Shown here piece after piece: positions 21,426 to 31,799 of a DNA stretch of 64,000 bases. The stretch is from NCBI GenBank assembly GCA_002842985.1, contig PHEQ01000006.1, positions 120,581 through 184,580 on the forward strand, read 5' to 3'. Position 1 is the stretch's first letter; each line of letters opens with the position of its first letter. This stretch comes from Alphaproteobacteria bacterium HGW-Alphaproteobacteria-1. GTDB lineage: Bacteria; Pseudomonadota; Alphaproteobacteria; Rhodobacterales; Rhodobacteraceae. Position numbers and translations under genes: made by a program. The notes beneath the pieces are model-generated. The model worked only from the letters and a program-made list of their open reading frames with translations. It searched no databases and was not told where the DNA came from.

Positions 21426-23378
21426 TCACGCCCCGCCCGCGAACATCGGCCCGCCTTTCCACCGCGGAAAGCCGAAGGCGTTTACCATGACAACGTCGAT
21501 ATCGGCAGCCCTCCGTGCAATCCCCTCATCGAGAATGCGCGCGCCCTCGTCCTGCATGGCCGCAAGCAGGCGCGCCATGATCTCGCTCTCGGGGATGGGC
21601 TGGCGGGCGATGCCCTTGCGTGCCGATTCCGCAAGGATCAGCGCTTCTGTCTCGGTCGAGCGTTGCGCGCGGCCATCCTCGCCATAGAGGTAATAGCCGC
21701 GCCCGGTCTTCTGCCCGAAATGGCCCGCCTCGCAGAGCCGGTCGCCGATATCGACATAGCGCTCGGCGGGATCGCGGGTGGCGGCGCGGCGCTTGCGCAT
21801 GGCCCATGAGATATCGAGGCCGGAAAGATCCTGCATCCGAAAAATCCCCATGGGGAAACCGTAGCTCTCCATCGCGGCGTCGATCTCCCACGGGAGCGCC
21901 CCATCCTCGAGCATATACTCCGCCTCCCGGCGATAGCGCGACATGATGCGATTGGCGATGAACCCGTCGCACACCCCCGCGATGACCGGGATCTTGCCAA
22001 GGCGTTTGGCCAGCGCGACGCCCGTCGCCAGCGCGCTGTCGTCAACTCCCTCGGGCGTCACGATCTCGAGCAGTTTCATGATATGGGCGGGGGCAAAGAA
22101 ATGCAGGCCCAGAACGCGCGCGGGGTTTGCCGTGGCGCGGGCGATTGCGGCCACGTCGAGATAGGATGTGTTGCTTGCCAGCACCGTATCGGGCCGCGTC
22201 ACCCGGTCGAGTTCGGCAAAGACCGCGTGCTTGACATCCAGATTCTCGAACACCGCCTCGATCACCAGATCGGCGTCGGCAAGCGCCTCGTAAGTGTCGC
22301 GCGCGGCAAAGGCCGCAAGGCGCGCGGCCCGCGCGTCGGGCGTCAGCTTGCCGCGCTTGAGCGCGCCGTCCAGGATGCCCGCCACCCGCGCGCGCCCCGC
22401 CTCGGCGGCGCCGGCGTCCCGCTCGATCATGGTGACGCTCAGCCCGGCAAGAAGGCAGGCAGCGGCGATGCCAGCCCCCATCGTGCCGCCGCCGACCACG
22501 CCGACACGGCCCAGCGGACGCGGGGCGATCCCCTCAAGCCGGTCAACCCGCCCCGCCGCGCGCTCGGCGAAAAAGATGTGGCGCAGCGCCTTTGACTGCA
22601 CGCCGTCGCGCAGCGTTTGAAAAAGCGCGCGCTCTGCCTTCAGGGCCTCGGGCACGGGCAGGGTTCGGGCATTGCGCAGCGCCTCGATTGCGGCCAGTGG
22701 CGCGCGCTGCCCGCGCGCGCGTTTGGTGTGTTTTGCCGCCACGGCGTTGAACGCGCCTGCGGCAGTCTCCGGTCTGGGCGGGCGGTCGTCGAGCGGGGCG
22801 GGCAAGGGTCGGTCAGCGGCCGCGCGCGCGAAGGCAAGCGCGTCAGAGACCAGATCCCCGCCCGTGATGGCGTCGATCAACCCCATCTCCCGCGCACGCT
22901 GAGCAGGCACCGACGCGCCCGAGGCGATCATCTCGAGCGCGTGATCGGCGGCAATGAGGCGCGGCAGACGCACCGTGCCGCCCGCGCCGGGGATAAGGCC
23001 AAGCGTCACCTCGGGCAGGCCGAGCGCGGCATCGGGTGTGGCAATCCGGTAATGACAGGACAGCGCCGTTTCCAGCCCGCCGCCAAGCGCCGTGCCGTGG
23101 ATGGCGGCCACCCAGGGTTTGCGCGCCCCTGCGATCCGGGCCAGCACATCGGGCAGGTGCGGCGGTTTCGATGGCTGGCCGAACTCTCGGATATCGGCCC
23201 CGGCGATGAAGGTGCGCCCGGCACAGGCCAGCACCACGGCGCGCACGGCGCTATCCCCTTCGGTGCGCGCGACCGCCTCGCACAGGCCCTGCCGCACGGC
23301 AAGGCCGGTGGCGTTCACCGGCGGATTGTCGATGGTGACAAGCGCGATGCCGTCGCGCGTCTCGATATGGACGGTCAT
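21426..23378 (-). CDS. bifunctional enoyl-CoA hydratase / 3-hydroxyacyl-CoA dehydrogenase
   Basis: 650 residues. Residues 1 to about 200 are a crotonase domain with the oxyanion loop GTALGGGLETALSC and both catalytic-type glutamates (the GGLET Glu and the GLPEVTLG Glu). After a linker, GVVGGGTMGAGIAAAC starts the NAD domain of 3-hydroxyacyl-CoA dehydrogenase, with the catalytic His in LGLHFFAPAHIM. Length is shorter than FadB or FadJ but usual for the stand-alone alphaproteobacterial type. It is divergent from the aminobenzoyl-CoA monooxygenase gene and shares the 23379-23520 promoter region, so it is likely the beta-oxidation step of the anthranilate island (AbmB-type role, inferred). Confidence 0.92.
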   Translation of the reverse strand: MTVHIETRDGIALVTIDNPPVNATGLAVRQGLCEAVARTEGDSAVRAVVLACAGRTFIAGADIREFGQPSKPPHLPDVLARIAGARKPWVAAIHGTALGGGLETALSCHYRIATPDAALGLPEVTLGLIPGAGGTVRLPRLIAADHALEMIASGASVPAQRAREMGLIDAITGGDLVSDALAFARAAADRPLPAPLDDRPPRPETAAGAFNAVAAKHTKRARGQRAPLAAIEALRNARTLPVPEALKAERALFQTLRDGVQSKALRHIFFAERAAGRVDRLEGIAPRPLGRVGVVGGGTMGAGIAAACLLAGLSVTMIERDAGAAEAGRARVAGILDGALKRGKLTPDARAARLAAFAARDTYEALADADLVIEAVFENLDVKHAVFAELDRVTRPDTVLASNTSYLDVAAIARATANPARVLGLHFFAPAHIMKLLEIVTPEGVDDSALATGVALAKRLGKIPVIAGVCDGFIANRIMSRYRREAEYMLEDGALPWEIDAAMESYGFPMGIFRMQDLSGLDISWAMRKRRAATRDPAERYVDIGDRLCEAGHFGQKTGRGYYLYGEDGRAQRSTETEALILAESARKGIARQPIPESEIMARLLAAMQDEGARILDEGIARRAADIDVVMVNAFGFPRWKGGPMFAGGA

Positions 23379-23418
23379 CCGAGGCCTCCCTTGGCGTCCT
23401 TCCCCTTTATCATTCAGG

Positions 23419-23442
23419 CTTGAATATTTCAAGCTTGAAATA
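23419..23442. promoter_or_regulatory. palindromic operator in divergent promoter of the anthranilate island
   Basis: A perfect 18-bp palindrome TATTTCAAGCTTGAAATA occupies 23425-23442, and overlapping it TTGAA-TAT-TTCAA occupies 23420-23432, so CTTGAA occurs twice in direct order 15 bases apart. It lies between the divergent hydroxyacyl-CoA dehydrogenase and monooxygenase genes in an AT-rich pocket. The MarR-family gene at 26531 in the same island is the natural candidate to bind it; that is inference. Confidence 0.7.
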
Positions 23443-23520
23443 AAAGCGAACCCGATCTAGCATCAGGTCAGAGACCAGGCGAATCGTCGGTCTGCGACAG
23501 TGCGAAAGGGAGGGCTGAGG

Positions 23521-25818
23521 ATGCGTGTTGCCTGTCTTGGGGGCGGCCCTGCGGGGCTCTATTTCGCCATCTCGATGAAACTGCGCGACCCCGCGCACGA
23601 GGTTGTGGTGATCGAGCGCAACCGCGCCCGCGACACCTTTGGCTGGGGGGTGGTGCTCTCGGACGACGCGCTTGAAAATCTTGAGAAAAACGACCCCAAG
23701 AGCGCGCAGGCGATCCGCGATCACTTTGCCTATTGGGACGATATCGCGGTGGTGCATGGCGGTGTGCGCACGGTGTCTGGCGGGCATGGCTTTGCCGGGA
23801 TCGGCCGGCGACAGATGCTCATTCTCTTGCAGGACCGCGCCCGCGAACTGGGCGTTGATCTGCGCTTCGAGACCGAATTCGACAGCATCGAAAGCTATCG
23901 CAAGGAATACGACCTTGTCGTCGCCTGCGACGGCATCAACTCGCGCGTGCGCACCGAATATGCCGATATCTTCCGTCCTGATATCGACATGCGCGAATGC
24001 AAGTTCGTCTGGCTCGGCACGCATCAGAAATTCGACGACGCCTTCACCTTCATATTCGAGAAGACCGAACACGGCTGGGTTTGGGCGCATGTCTACCAGT
24101 TCGACGACAACACAGCGACCTTCATCGTCGAATGCCAGCAGGGCACCTGGGACCGTTGGGAATTCGCGGATATGTCCAAGGAAGAGACGGTCGAGACCTG
24201 CCGCCGCATCTTCGAGGCGCATCTGGGCGGGCATGAGCTGATGTCCAACGCGGCGCATCTGCGCGGCTCGGCCGTCTGGATGAATTTCCCGCGCGTGATC
24301 TGCGAGAAATGGCATCATGAGAATGTCGTGCTGATGGGCGACGCGGCCGCGACGGGGCATTTCTCGATCGGCTCCGGCTCGCGGCTGGCCTTTGACAGCG
24401 CGATTTCGCTCGCCACCTACCTGCATTCCGAGCCGACGATGGCGGCGGCATTCGAGCGCTATCAGGACGAGCGCCGGATCGAGGTGCTGCGCCTGCAATC
24501 GGCAGCGCGCAACAGCCTTGAATGGTTCGAGCAGGTCGAGCGGTATCTCGATCTCGACCCGGCGCAATTCGCCTATTCGCTGCTCACGCGCTCGCAACGC
24601 ATTTCCCATGAGAACCTGCGCCTGCGCGACCCGCAGTGGCTGGAAAGTGCCGAGCGGTGGTTCCAGACCCGCGCGGGCGTTGACGCGCAGGCACCGGTGC
24701 GCGCGCCGATGTTCGCGCCGTTCAGGCTGCGTGACATGGCGCTCAAGAACCGCATCGTGGTCTCGCCCATGGCGCAATACAAGGCCGTGGGCGGCTGCCC
24801 GACCGACTGGCATCTGGTGCATTACGGCGAGCGGGCGAAGGGCGGCGCGGGGCTTGTCTATACGGAAATGACCTGTGTCAGCGCGGAGGGCCGCATCACC
24901 CCCGGCTGCCCGGGCCTCTACGCGCCCGAACACGAGGCGGCGTGGCTGCGGCTGGTCGATTTCACCCATGCCGAGACCGATGCAAAGCTTTGTTGCCAGA
25001 TCGGCCATTCCGGGCGCAAGGGTTCGACCCGGATCGGCTGGGAGGGCATGGACCAGCCCCTGCCCGAGGGAAATTGGGAGGTCATGTCAGCCTCCGCCCT
25101 GCCCTGGTCGGCAAGGAACGCCACCCCGCGCGAGATGACCCGCGCCGATATGGAGCGCGTCCGCGATCAGTTCGTGGCCGCCACCGAGATGGCCGCGCGC
25201 GCGGGCTTTGACATGATCGAGCTGCACGCGGCGCATGGCTATCTCTTGTCGTCCTTCATCTCGCCGGTCTCGAATATCCGCGCCGATGCCTATGGTGGCA
25301 GTCTGGAAAACCGTCTGCGCTATCCGCTCGAAGTGTTCACCGCGATGCGCGCCGTCTGGCCCGGGGACAAACCGATGTCGGTGCGCATCTCGGCCAATGA
25401 CTGGGTGGGCGACGAGGGCGTGACGCCGGAAGAGGCGGTGGAGATTGCCCGCGCCTTTCACGCTGCCGGGGCCGACCTCATTGACGTGAGCGCGGGGCAG
25501 ACCAGCGCGCAGGCGCGCCCGGTCTATGGCCGCATGTTCCAGACCCCGTTCAGCGACCGTATCCGCAACGAGGCGGGTATCCCGACCATGGCCGTGGGCA
25601 ATATCTACGAGGCGGATCACGCCAATTCGATCCTGATGGCGGGGCGCGCCGATCTGGTGGCCGTGGGCCGCCCGCATCTGAGTGACCCCTACTGGACGCT
25701 GCGCGAGGCGGCGCGCATCGGCGACCGCAACGCCCCCGACTGGCCGCTGCCCTATCTCGCCGGGCGCGATCAGCTCTGGCGGCTCGCGGACCGCGAAGCG
25801 GAGGTGTTGCGCGCATGA
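23521..25818 (+). CDS. abmA: 2-aminobenzoyl-CoA monooxygenase/reductase-type two-domain flavoprotein
   Basis: 765 residues with two enzymes fused. Residues 1 to about 390 are a flavin monooxygenase ([40 protein letters not shown]). Residues from about 395 on are an old-yellow-enzyme/2,4-dienoyl-CoA-reductase-like barrel ([51 protein letters not shown]). This fusion is known for 2-aminobenzoyl-CoA monooxygenase/reductase, which hydroxylates and then reduces the ring of anthranilyl-CoA. Salicylyl-CoA 5-hydroxylase has a similar fusion, but the adjacent ligase, SDR, hydratase and dehydrogenase favour the anthranilate assignment. ATG 23521 has an AGGGAGGG ribosome site. The next gene starts inside its stop. 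Confidence 0.88.
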   Translation: MRVACLGGGPAGLYFAISMKLRDPAHEVVVIERNRARDTFGWGVVLSDDALENLEKNDPKSAQAIRDHFAYWDDIAVVHGGVRTVSGGHGFAGIGRRQMLILLQDRARELGVDLRFETEFDSIESYRKEYDLVVACDGINSRVRTEYADIFRPDIDMRECKFVWLGTHQKFDDAFTFIFEKTEHGWVWAHVYQFDDNTATFIVECQQGTWDRWEFADMSKEETVETCRRIFEAHLGGHELMSNAAHLRGSAVWMNFPRVICEKWHHENVVLMGDAAATGHFSIGSGSRLAFDSAISLATYLHSEPTMAAAFERYQDERRIEVLRLQSAARNSLEWFEQVERYLDLDPAQFAYSLLTRSQRISHENLRLRDPQWLESAERWFQTRAGVDAQAPVRAPMFAPFRLRDMALKNRIVVSPMAQYKAVGGCPTDWHLVHYGERAKGGAGLVYTEMTCVSAEGRITPGCPGLYAPEHEAAWLRLVDFTHAETDAKLCCQIGHSGRKGSTRIGWEGMDQPLPEGNWEVMSASALPWSARNATPREMTRADMERVRDQFVAATEMAARAGFDMIELHAAHGYLLSSFISPVSNIRADAYGGSLENRLRYPLEVFTAMRAVWPGDKPMSVRISANDWVGDEGVTPEEAVEIARAFHAAGADLIDVSAGQTSAQARPVYGRMFQTPFSDRIRNEAGIPTMAVGNIYEADHANSILMAGRADLVAVGRPHLSDPYWTLREAARIGDRNAPDWPLPYLAGRDQLWRLADREAEVLRA

Positions 25819-26534
25819 GGCGGGTTCTGGTCACCGGGGGCGGCTCGGGCATCGGGCGCGCGATTGCCCGCGCCTTTGCCGGGGCGGGCGATGAGGTCAC
25901 TATCGCCGGACGGCGGCCCGGACCGTTGCAGGAGACGGCCGAGGGCCATGACATGGACTGCCGCTTGGCCGATGTGACCGACGAGGCGCAGATCGAGGCG
26001 CTGTTCGAGCGCCCCTATGACGTGGTCATTGCCAATGCCGGGACGGGGCGCGCGGGCAAGCTTTCCGACGTGACGCTCGACGACTGGACCCGGACCCTTG
26101 CCGTCAACCTCACCGGCACCTTCCTCACGTTTCGGGCGGGCCTGCGGGGCATGGGCGCGGGCGGACGGCTCATCGCCATCGCCTCGACCGCAGCACTCAA
26201 GGGCAATGCCACCGTGCCCGCCTATGCGGCGGCCAAGCATGGTGTGCTCGGGCTGGTGCGCTCGGTCGCGCTCGACGTGGCCCGGTCCGGCATCACCTGC
26301 AACGCGATCTGTCCGGGCTTCACCGAGACGGACATGGCGGAAACCGCCATCACCGGCCTCATGCAGCGCTTTGACGTGGACCGCGACAAGGCGACCGCCA
26401 TGGTGGTCGCCGGCAATCCCATGCGCCGCCTGATCGCCCCCGAGGAGGTGGCCGCCGCCGCGCTCTACCTCGCCTCGCCCGGTGCGGGCTCAATCAATGG
26501 CCACGCGCTCTCGGTCTCGGGGGGCGAGGCATGA
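25815..26534 (+). CDS. SDR family oxidoreductase
   Basis: 239 residues, classical short-chain dehydrogenase: [15 protein letters not shown] at the N-terminus, NAG motif in VVIANAGTG, catalytic Ser in [10 protein letters not shown], and Tyr-Lys in PAYAAAKHG. The end ([15 protein letters not shown]) is the usual substrate-loop finish. It overlaps the monooxygenase gene by four bases and the MarR gene by four bases, so it is firmly within the operon. It may reduce or oxidise a ring ketone or hydroxyl formed from aminobenzoyl-CoA; the exact step is not known. Confidence 0.92.
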   Translation: MRRVLVTGGGSGIGRAIARAFAGAGDEVTIAGRRPGPLQETAEGHDMDCRLADVTDEAQIEALFERPYDVVIANAGTGRAGKLSDVTLDDWTRTLAVNLTGTFLTFRAGLRGMGAGGRLIAIASTAALKGNATVPAYAAAKHGVLGLVRSVALDVARSGITCNAICPGFTETDMAETAITGLMQRFDVDRDKATAMVVAGNPMRRLIAPEEVAAAALYLASPGAGSINGHALSVSGGEA

Positions 26535-27007
26535 TGGGGCGTGCAAAAGAAAAGGCGGAAAGCCTCTCCAAGGACCGGCTGCGACTGTGGCTGCGGCTTT
26601 TGAAACTCACCAGCGGGATCGAGGCCGACTTGCGCCGCAACCTGCGCGAGGCGCATGACACCACGCTGCCGCGTTTCGATGTGATGGCGGCGCTCGCGCG
26701 CCATCCCGAGGGACTGCGGATGAGTGAGCTTTCCAGCTATCTGCGCGTCTCGAACGGCAATGTGACCGGCATTGTGGACCGGCTGACCGAAGAGGGGCTC
26801 GCGCTGCGTATGGCGGTACCCGGCGACCGGCGCGCGCAGACGGCGCGGCTGACGGCGCGGGGGCGCGAGGTGTTCGACCGGTTGGCCGCCGATCACGAGG
26901 GCTGGATCGACGCGGCGCTCGGTGCGCTTGGTGCTGCCGAGATCGCCACCATGGCGCGGCTGGCCAAGCGGGCGCAAAGCAGGGAGGACGGCAATGAGCA
27001 TCCATGA
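26531..27007 (+). CDS. MarR family transcriptional regulator
   Basis: 158 residues. A winged helix is evident: [20 protein letters not shown], then the recognition helix region [19 protein letters not shown] and the wing [16 protein letters not shown]. Regulators of this family control aromatic acyl-CoA operons (BadR, CouR, HcaR-type) and usually leave DNA when the CoA thioester binds. It is coupled to the SDR gene (ATGA overlap) and overlaps the next gene by 14 bases. It probably controls the divergent promoter with the palindrome at 23425-23442, about 3 kb upstream. Confidence 0.93.
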   Translation: MMGRAKEKAESLSKDRLRLWLRLLKLTSGIEADLRRNLREAHDTTLPRFDVMAALARHPEGLRMSELSSYLRVSNGNVTGIVDRLTEEGLALRMAVPGDRRAQTARLTARGREVFDRLAADHEGWIDAALGALGAAEIATMARLAKRAQSREDGNEHP

Positions 27008-27797
27008 GACCACCCATTTCCGCTGCGAGATCGCGGGCGGTATCGCGCGCATCGCCCATGACCGACCCGAGCGCAAGAACCCCTTCACGTTCGACAGCTA
27101 CGCCGAGATGCGCGACTGGTTCCGCGCGCTCAGCTACGCCGAGGATGTGCACGCGGTGGTGATCCTGCCCAATGGCGGCAATTTCAGTTCAGGCGGCGAT
27201 GTCCACGAGATCATCGGCCCGCTGACACGCATGGACATGAAGGGGCTGCTGAATTTCACCCGCATGACCGGCGATCTGGTGCGCGCGATGATCCATTGCG
27301 GCAAGCCGATCATCGCGGCGGTGGACGGGGTCTGTGCGGGGGCGGGTGCGATCCTCGCCATGGCCTCGGACCTGCGGATCGCCACGCCAAATGCAAAAAC
27401 CGCTTTTCTTTTCAACCGCGTGGGGCTGGCGGGCTGCGACATGGGGGCCTGCGCGATCCTGCCGCGCCTGATCGGACAAGGCCGCGCGGCGGAACTGCTC
27501 TATACCGGACGCAGCCTGAGCGCCGAGGAGGGCGAGCGCTGGGGCTTTTTCAACCGCCTCGTCGCGCCCGAGATGCTGGAAATGGAAGCGATGGCGCTGG
27601 CCGACCGGATCGTGGCGGGGCCGACATTTGCCAATTCCATGACCAAGACGATGCTGGCGCAGGAATGGTCGATGAGCCTCGATCAGGCGATCGAGGCCGA
27701 GGCGCAGGCGCAGGCGATCTGTATGCAAGGCCGCGATTTCACCCGCGCCTACGAGGCCTTCGTGGCCAGGCAAAAACCCGTGTTCGAGGGCGACTGA
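26994..27797 (+). CDS. enoyl-CoA hydratase/isomerase family protein
   Basis: 267 residues of the crotonase fold: [22 protein letters not shown] (CoA/oxyanion loop), [18 protein letters not shown] and [19 protein letters not shown]. The first catalytic Glu position of classical hydratases (in GGG/GAA-x-E) is Ile here and the second region carries Asp, so it may be a ring hydrolase or isomerase rather than a simple hydratase. ATG 26994 has an AGGGAGG site inside the marR end. It shares one base with the next gene. Expected to act on an alicyclic CoA intermediate of the anthranilate route (AbmC-type, inferred). Confidence 0.88.
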   Translation: MSIHETTHFRCEIAGGIARIAHDRPERKNPFTFDSYAEMRDWFRALSYAEDVHAVVILPNGGNFSSGGDVHEIIGPLTRMDMKGLLNFTRMTGDLVRAMIHCGKPIIAAVDGVCAGAGAILAMASDLRIATPNAKTAFLFNRVGLAGCDMGACAILPRLIGQGRAAELLYTGRSLSAEEGERWGFFNRLVAPEMLEMEAMALADRIVAGPTFANSMTKTMLAQEWSMSLDQAIEAEAQAQAICMQGRDFTRAYEAFVARQKPVFEGD

Positions 27798-28954
27798 TGG
27801 CCGATCGGACCTATCTCGACTGGCCGTTCTTCGAGGCCCGTCACCGCGACTGGGCCGCGCGGGTAGAGGCGGTCGCGGCCACGCTCTCCGTTGATCACAC
27901 CGACACCGATGCCGCCTGCCGCGCGCTGGTGCGCGATCTGGGCGCGGCAGGAATCCTGGAGGTCACGGCCAGCCATAATGGCCCGCTCGACGTGCGCGCG
28001 CTCTGCCTTGCGCGTGAAACGCTGGCGCGCCATGACGGCCTCGCGGATTTCGCCTTTGCCATGCAGGGGCTGGGCACGGGCGCGCTCTCGCTCTTCGGCA
28101 GCGACGAACAAAAGGCCCGCTGGCTGCCCCTCACCCGCGGCGGGACGGCGATTGCCGCCTTTGCGCTGACTGAACCCGCCTCTGGCTCGGACGTGGCCAA
28201 TTCGACCATGACCGCCACGCGCGACGGCGGCGATTATGTGCTCGACGGCGAAAAGACGTGGATTTCCAACGGCGGCATCGCGGATGTCTATACCGTCTTC
28301 GCCCGCACCGGCGAGGCACCCGGCGCGCGCGGTCTCTCGGCCTTTGTCGTGCCCGCCGACACGCCCGGGCTGAGCGTGGCCGAGCGGCTCGAGACCATCG
28401 CGCCGCACCCGCTCGCGCGGCTGCGCTTCGATGGGTGCCGCATCCCGGAAAACGCGCTCATCGGGGCACCGGGGCAAGGCTTCAAGATCGCCATGTCGGT
28501 CCTTGACGTGTTCCGCTCCACCGTCGCCGCCGCCGCCTTGGGCTTTGCCCGCCGCGCTCTCGATGAGGCGCTGACCCGCGTCACCACCCGCCATGTGCAG
28601 GGCGCGCCGCTCGCGGACCTCCAGATGGTGCAGGGCCATATCGCCGACATGGCGCTTGATGTGGATGCCGCCGCCCTGCTGATCTACCGCGCCGCCTGGG
28701 CCAAGGATCACGGCGCGCCGCGTGTCACGCGAGAGGCAGCCATGGCCAAGCTTTTCGCCACCGAAACCGCGCAACAGGTCATTGACCGCGCGGTGCAGCT
28801 TCATGGCGGCGACGGGGTGCGCGCGGGCGAGACGGTGGAGCGCCTCTACCGCGAAATCCGCGCCCTTCGCATCTACGAGGGTGCCAGCGACGTGCAGCGC
28901 GTGGTGATCGCCCGTCAGGCGCTCGCCGCCCATGAGGGAGACAAAAGGGCATGA
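27797..28954 (+). CDS. acyl-CoA dehydrogenase
   Basis: 385 residues. FAD-binding signature [16 protein letters not shown] at about residue 121, [14 protein letters not shown], and the C-terminal [17 protein letters not shown], whose Glu is at the catalytic-base position of medium-chain type enzymes. The start codon overlaps the previous stop (TGATG). It would introduce or remove a double bond in the acyl-CoA ring or chain during breakdown of aminobenzoyl-CoA, passing electrons to ETF. The next gene begins four bases before its end. An isovaleryl- or short-chain substrate cannot be excluded from sequence alone. Confidence 0.93.
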   Translation: MADRTYLDWPFFEARHRDWAARVEAVAATLSVDHTDTDAACRALVRDLGAAGILEVTASHNGPLDVRALCLARETLARHDGLADFAFAMQGLGTGALSLFGSDEQKARWLPLTRGGTAIAAFALTEPASGSDVANSTMTATRDGGDYVLDGEKTWISNGGIADVYTVFARTGEAPGARGLSAFVVPADTPGLSVAERLETIAPHPLARLRFDGCRIPENALIGAPGQGFKIAMSVLDVFRSTVAAAALGFARRALDEALTRVTTRHVQGAPLADLQMVQGHIADMALDVDAAALLIYRAAWAKDHGAPRVTREAAMAKLFATETAQQVIDRAVQLHGGDGVRAGETVERLYREIRALRIYEGASDVQRVVIARQALAAHEGDKRA

Positions 28955-30573
28955 GACCATCGGCGCATATCGACACGTTCACGCGCGACAACCTGCCGCC
29001 AAAGGATCACTGGCCAGACCTGCCGCTGGACGGGTTCGACTACCCTGATCGCCTCAACGCCGCGGTGGAGCTGACCGACGCGATGGTGGCGCGCGGCTTT
29101 GGCGACCGCACCGCGCTGATCGGTAACGGGCGGCGGCGCACCTACAAGGAACTGACCGACTGGACCAACCGCCTCGCCCATGTGCTGACCGAGGATCTGG
29201 GCGTGAGGCCCGGCAACCGGGTGCTGATCCGCTCGGCCAACAACCCGGCGATGGTGGCCTGCTGGCTGGCGGTGACCAAGGCGGGCGCGGTCGCGGTCAA
29301 CACCATGCCGCTGTTGCGGGCGGGCGAGTTGGCGAAATATATCGAGAAGGCGGAAATCAGCCACGCGCTGTGTGACACGCGATTGATGGATGAATTGGCC
29401 ATCGCGGCCAAGGACAGCCCGTTCCTGCGCACTGTCGCGGGCTTTGACGGCACCGCAAATCATGATGCCGAACTGGATCGGCTGGCGCTGGAAAAGCCCG
29501 TCACGTTCGACGCCGCCGACACCGCGCAGGACGATGTGGCGCTGATCGGCTTTACCTCCGGGTCAACCGGCAACCCCAAGGCGACGCTGCATTTTCACCG
29601 CGATCTTCTCATCATCGCCGACGGCTATGCGCGCGAGGTTCTGGGGGTGACGCCCGAGGATGTCTTTGTCGGCTCGCCGCCCTTGGCCTTTACCTTCGGC
29701 CTTGGCGGGCTGGCGATTTTCCCGCTGCGCTTTGGTGCTGCGGCAGCACTTCTGGAAAACGCCTCGCCGCCAAACCTGATCGAGATCATCGAGCGCTATC
29801 GCGCCACGGTCTGTTTCACCGCGCCGACCGCCTATCGTGTCATGCTGCGCGCGATGGAGGAGGGCGCGGACCTTTCCAGCCTGCGCGCCGCCGTCTCGGC
29901 GGGCGAGACCCTGCCCGCCCCGGTCTATGAGGAATGGCAGGCGAAGACCGGCAAGCCGATGCTCGACGGCATCGGCGCGACCGAGATGCTGCATATCTTC
30001 ATCTCCAACCGTTTCGGCGATCACCGCCCCGCCTGCACCGGCAAGCCGGTCGCGGGCTATGAGGCCAGGGTTCTGACCGAGGACGGGCAGGAAGCCGCCC
30101 CGGGCGAGATCGGGCGGCTTGCCGTGCGTGGCCCGACCGGCTGCCGCTATCTGCATGGCGAGCGGCAGGGCGAATATGTGCAAGACGGCTGGAACATCAC
30201 CGGCGACAGCTTTACCCGCGACGCCGAGGGGTATTTCCGCTTTGCCGCGCGCAATGACGACATCATCGTGAGTTCCGGCTACAACATCGCCGGACCCGAG
30301 GTCGAGGCGGCACTTCTGGCCCATGCGGCGGTGGCCGAATGCGCCGTGATCGGCGCGCCCGACCCCGAGCGCGGCACCATCGTCGAGGCGCATGTGGTGC
30401 TGGCCGAGGGCCACGTCCCTTCCGATGCGATGATCGCGGACTTGCAGTCGCATGTGAAGGCCGTGATCGCGCCCTTCAAATATCCCCGCTCGGTGATTTT
30501 CACGAAGGGGCTACCCAAGACCGAGAGCGGCAAGATACAAAGATTTCGCCTGAGGCCGGGCGCTGTGACATGA
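28951..30573 (+). CDS. abmG: 2-aminobenzoate-CoA ligase (benzoate-CoA ligase family)
   Basis: 540 residues of the ANL adenylate-forming family: P-loop [16 protein letters not shown], aryl-site segment [21 protein letters not shown], hinge [14 protein letters not shown], and the catalytic C-terminal Lys in [11 protein letters not shown]. The length and these variants match benzoate/2-aminobenzoate CoA ligases rather than acetyl- or long-chain ligases. It activates anthranilate with ATP and CoA, the entry step of the island. It is coupled by ATGA to the dehydrogenase upstream and is followed by the ABC importer that would bring in the acid. Confidence 0.9.
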   Translation: MRPSAHIDTFTRDNLPPKDHWPDLPLDGFDYPDRLNAAVELTDAMVARGFGDRTALIGNGRRRTYKELTDWTNRLAHVLTEDLGVRPGNRVLIRSANNPAMVACWLAVTKAGAVAVNTMPLLRAGELAKYIEKAEISHALCDTRLMDELAIAAKDSPFLRTVAGFDGTANHDAELDRLALEKPVTFDAADTAQDDVALIGFTSGSTGNPKATLHFHRDLLIIADGYAREVLGVTPEDVFVGSPPLAFTFGLGGLAIFPLRFGAAAALLENASPPNLIEIIERYRATVCFTAPTAYRVMLRAMEEGADLSSLRAAVSAGETLPAPVYEEWQAKTGKPMLDGIGATEMLHIFISNRFGDHRPACTGKPVAGYEARVLTEDGQEAAPGEIGRLAVRGPTGCRYLHGERQGEYVQDGWNITGDSFTRDAEGYFRFAARNDDIIVSSGYNIAGPEVEAALLAHAAVAECAVIGAPDPERGTIVEAHVVLAEGHVPSDAMIADLQSHVKAVIAPFKYPRSVIFTKGLPKTESGKIQRFRLRPGAVT

Positions 30574-30611
30574 CCAAGCAAGATGGCCAGAACCAAAAGG
30601 GAGAAGCGACA

Positions 30612-31742
30612 ATGAAGAAACTGATGATGAGCGCCGCGGCGCTGGCGCTTGCCGCCACGGGCGCGGCGGCCGAGGTCAAGGTGGGCATGATCACCACGCT
30701 TTCGGGCGGCGGTGCGGGCCTCGGCATCGACGTGCGCGACGGCTTCATGCTCGCGATCGAGCAATCGGGGCGCAGCGATATCGAGGTGGTGATCGAGGAC
30801 GATCAGCAAAAGCCCGACATCGCGGTGCAGTTGTCCGACAAGATGATCCAGTCCGAGAAGGTCGACGTGATGACCGGCATCATCTGGTCCAACCTCGCCA
30901 TGGCGGTCGTGCCGGGCGCGGTCGCACAGGGCAAGTTCTACCTCTCGCCCAATGCCGGACCCTCGGCGCTGGCGGGCAAGGGGTGCAATCCGAACTATTT
31001 CAACGTCGCCTGGCAGAACGACAACCTGCACGAGGCGGCAGGGGCCTATGCCAATTCGGCGGGCTACAAGAACAGCTTCATCCTCGCGCCCAACTATCCG
31101 GCGGGGCAGGACGCGCTGACCGGCTACAAACGCTTCTACGAGGGCGCTCTGGCAGGCGAGCTTTACACCCAGCTTGGCCAGACCGATTACGCAGCCGAAA
31201 TCGCCCAGATCCGCGCGTCGGGCGCGGATTCGGTGTTCTTCTTTCTGCCCGGCGGCATGGGGATTTCGTTTCTGAAGCAATATGCCGATTCGGGCGTGGG
31301 CCTGCCTGTCGTGGGGCCGGCCTTCAGCTTTGATCAGGGCATCTTGCAGGCCGTGGGTCCGGCGGCGCTTGGCGTGGTGAACACCTCGCAATGGTCCAAG
31401 GATCTGGACAACGCCGCCAATGTCGCCTTTGTCGAAAGCTTCCAGGCCAAGTATGGCCGTCTGCCCTCGCTCTATGCCAGCCAGGGGTTCGACACCGCGA
31501 ACCTGCTGATCTCGGCGGTTGAAAAGGCCGATGTGTCGGACGCCGACGCCTTCCGCGAAGCACTGCGCGCCGCCGATTTCGCCTCCACGCGCGGCGCGTT
31601 CCGCTTTGGGCCGAACCACCACCCGATCCAGAACATCTATGCCCGCGAGGTGATCCAGGAGGGCGACGTGTTCACCAACAAGGTGATCGGCGTCGCGCTC
31701 GAGGATCACGCCGACGCCTACGCCGCCGAGTGCAAGATGTAA
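30612..31742 (+). CDS. branched-chain-amino-acid-type ABC transporter substrate-binding protein
   Basis: 376 residues with a signal peptide (MKKLMMSAAALALAATGAAA), then a Leu/Ile/Val-binding-protein type fold starting VKVGMITTLSGGGAGLGI. Members of this class in aromatic clusters bind benzoate, hydroxybenzoate or other aryl acids instead of amino acids. It directly follows the CoA ligase and leads the livHMGF genes, so its ligand is probably 2-aminobenzoate. ATG 30612 is chosen for the signal peptide and the GGGAG site; an ATG at 30570 would put 14 extra residues in front. A strong hairpin follows the gene. Confidence 0.92.
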   Translation: MKKLMMSAAALALAATGAAAEVKVGMITTLSGGGAGLGIDVRDGFMLAIEQSGRSDIEVVIEDDQQKPDIAVQLSDKMIQSEKVDVMTGIIWSNLAMAVVPGAVAQGKFYLSPNAGPSALAGKGCNPNYFNVAWQNDNLHEAAGAYANSAGYKNSFILAPNYPAGQDALTGYKRFYEGALAGELYTQLGQTDYAAEIAQIRASGADSVFFFLPGGMGISFLKQYADSGVGLPVVGPAFSFDQGILQAVGPAALGVVNTSQWSKDLDNAANVAFVESFQAKYGRLPSLYASQGFDTANLLISAVEKADVSDADAFREALRAADFASTRGAFRFGPNHHPIQNIYAREVIQEGDVFTNKVIGVALEDHADAYAAECKM

Positions 31743-31750
31743 GCGCGCAC

Positions 31751-31774
31751 GCCCCGGCCTTCGGGCCGGGGCGA
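31751..31774 (+). terminator. UUCG-loop hairpin between binding-protein gene and livH
   Basis: Perfect 10-bp stem CGCCCCGGCC / GGCCGGGGCG closed by the very stable TTCG tetraloop, eight bases after the binding-protein stop. No T tract follows. Such hairpins after the binding-protein gene usually slow 3' decay or partly stop transcription, so that more binding protein than permease is made. Confidence 0.75.
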
Positions 31775-31799
31775 TGCGGCGGGGAATGAAAGGCGCACC

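Noticed and set aside
23521..25818. Assignment of the fused flavoprotein as salicylyl-CoA 5-hydroxylase
   Set aside because: Domain order allows it, but the neighbouring ligase and beta-oxidation genes fit the 2-aminobenzoate route better; kept as alternative only.
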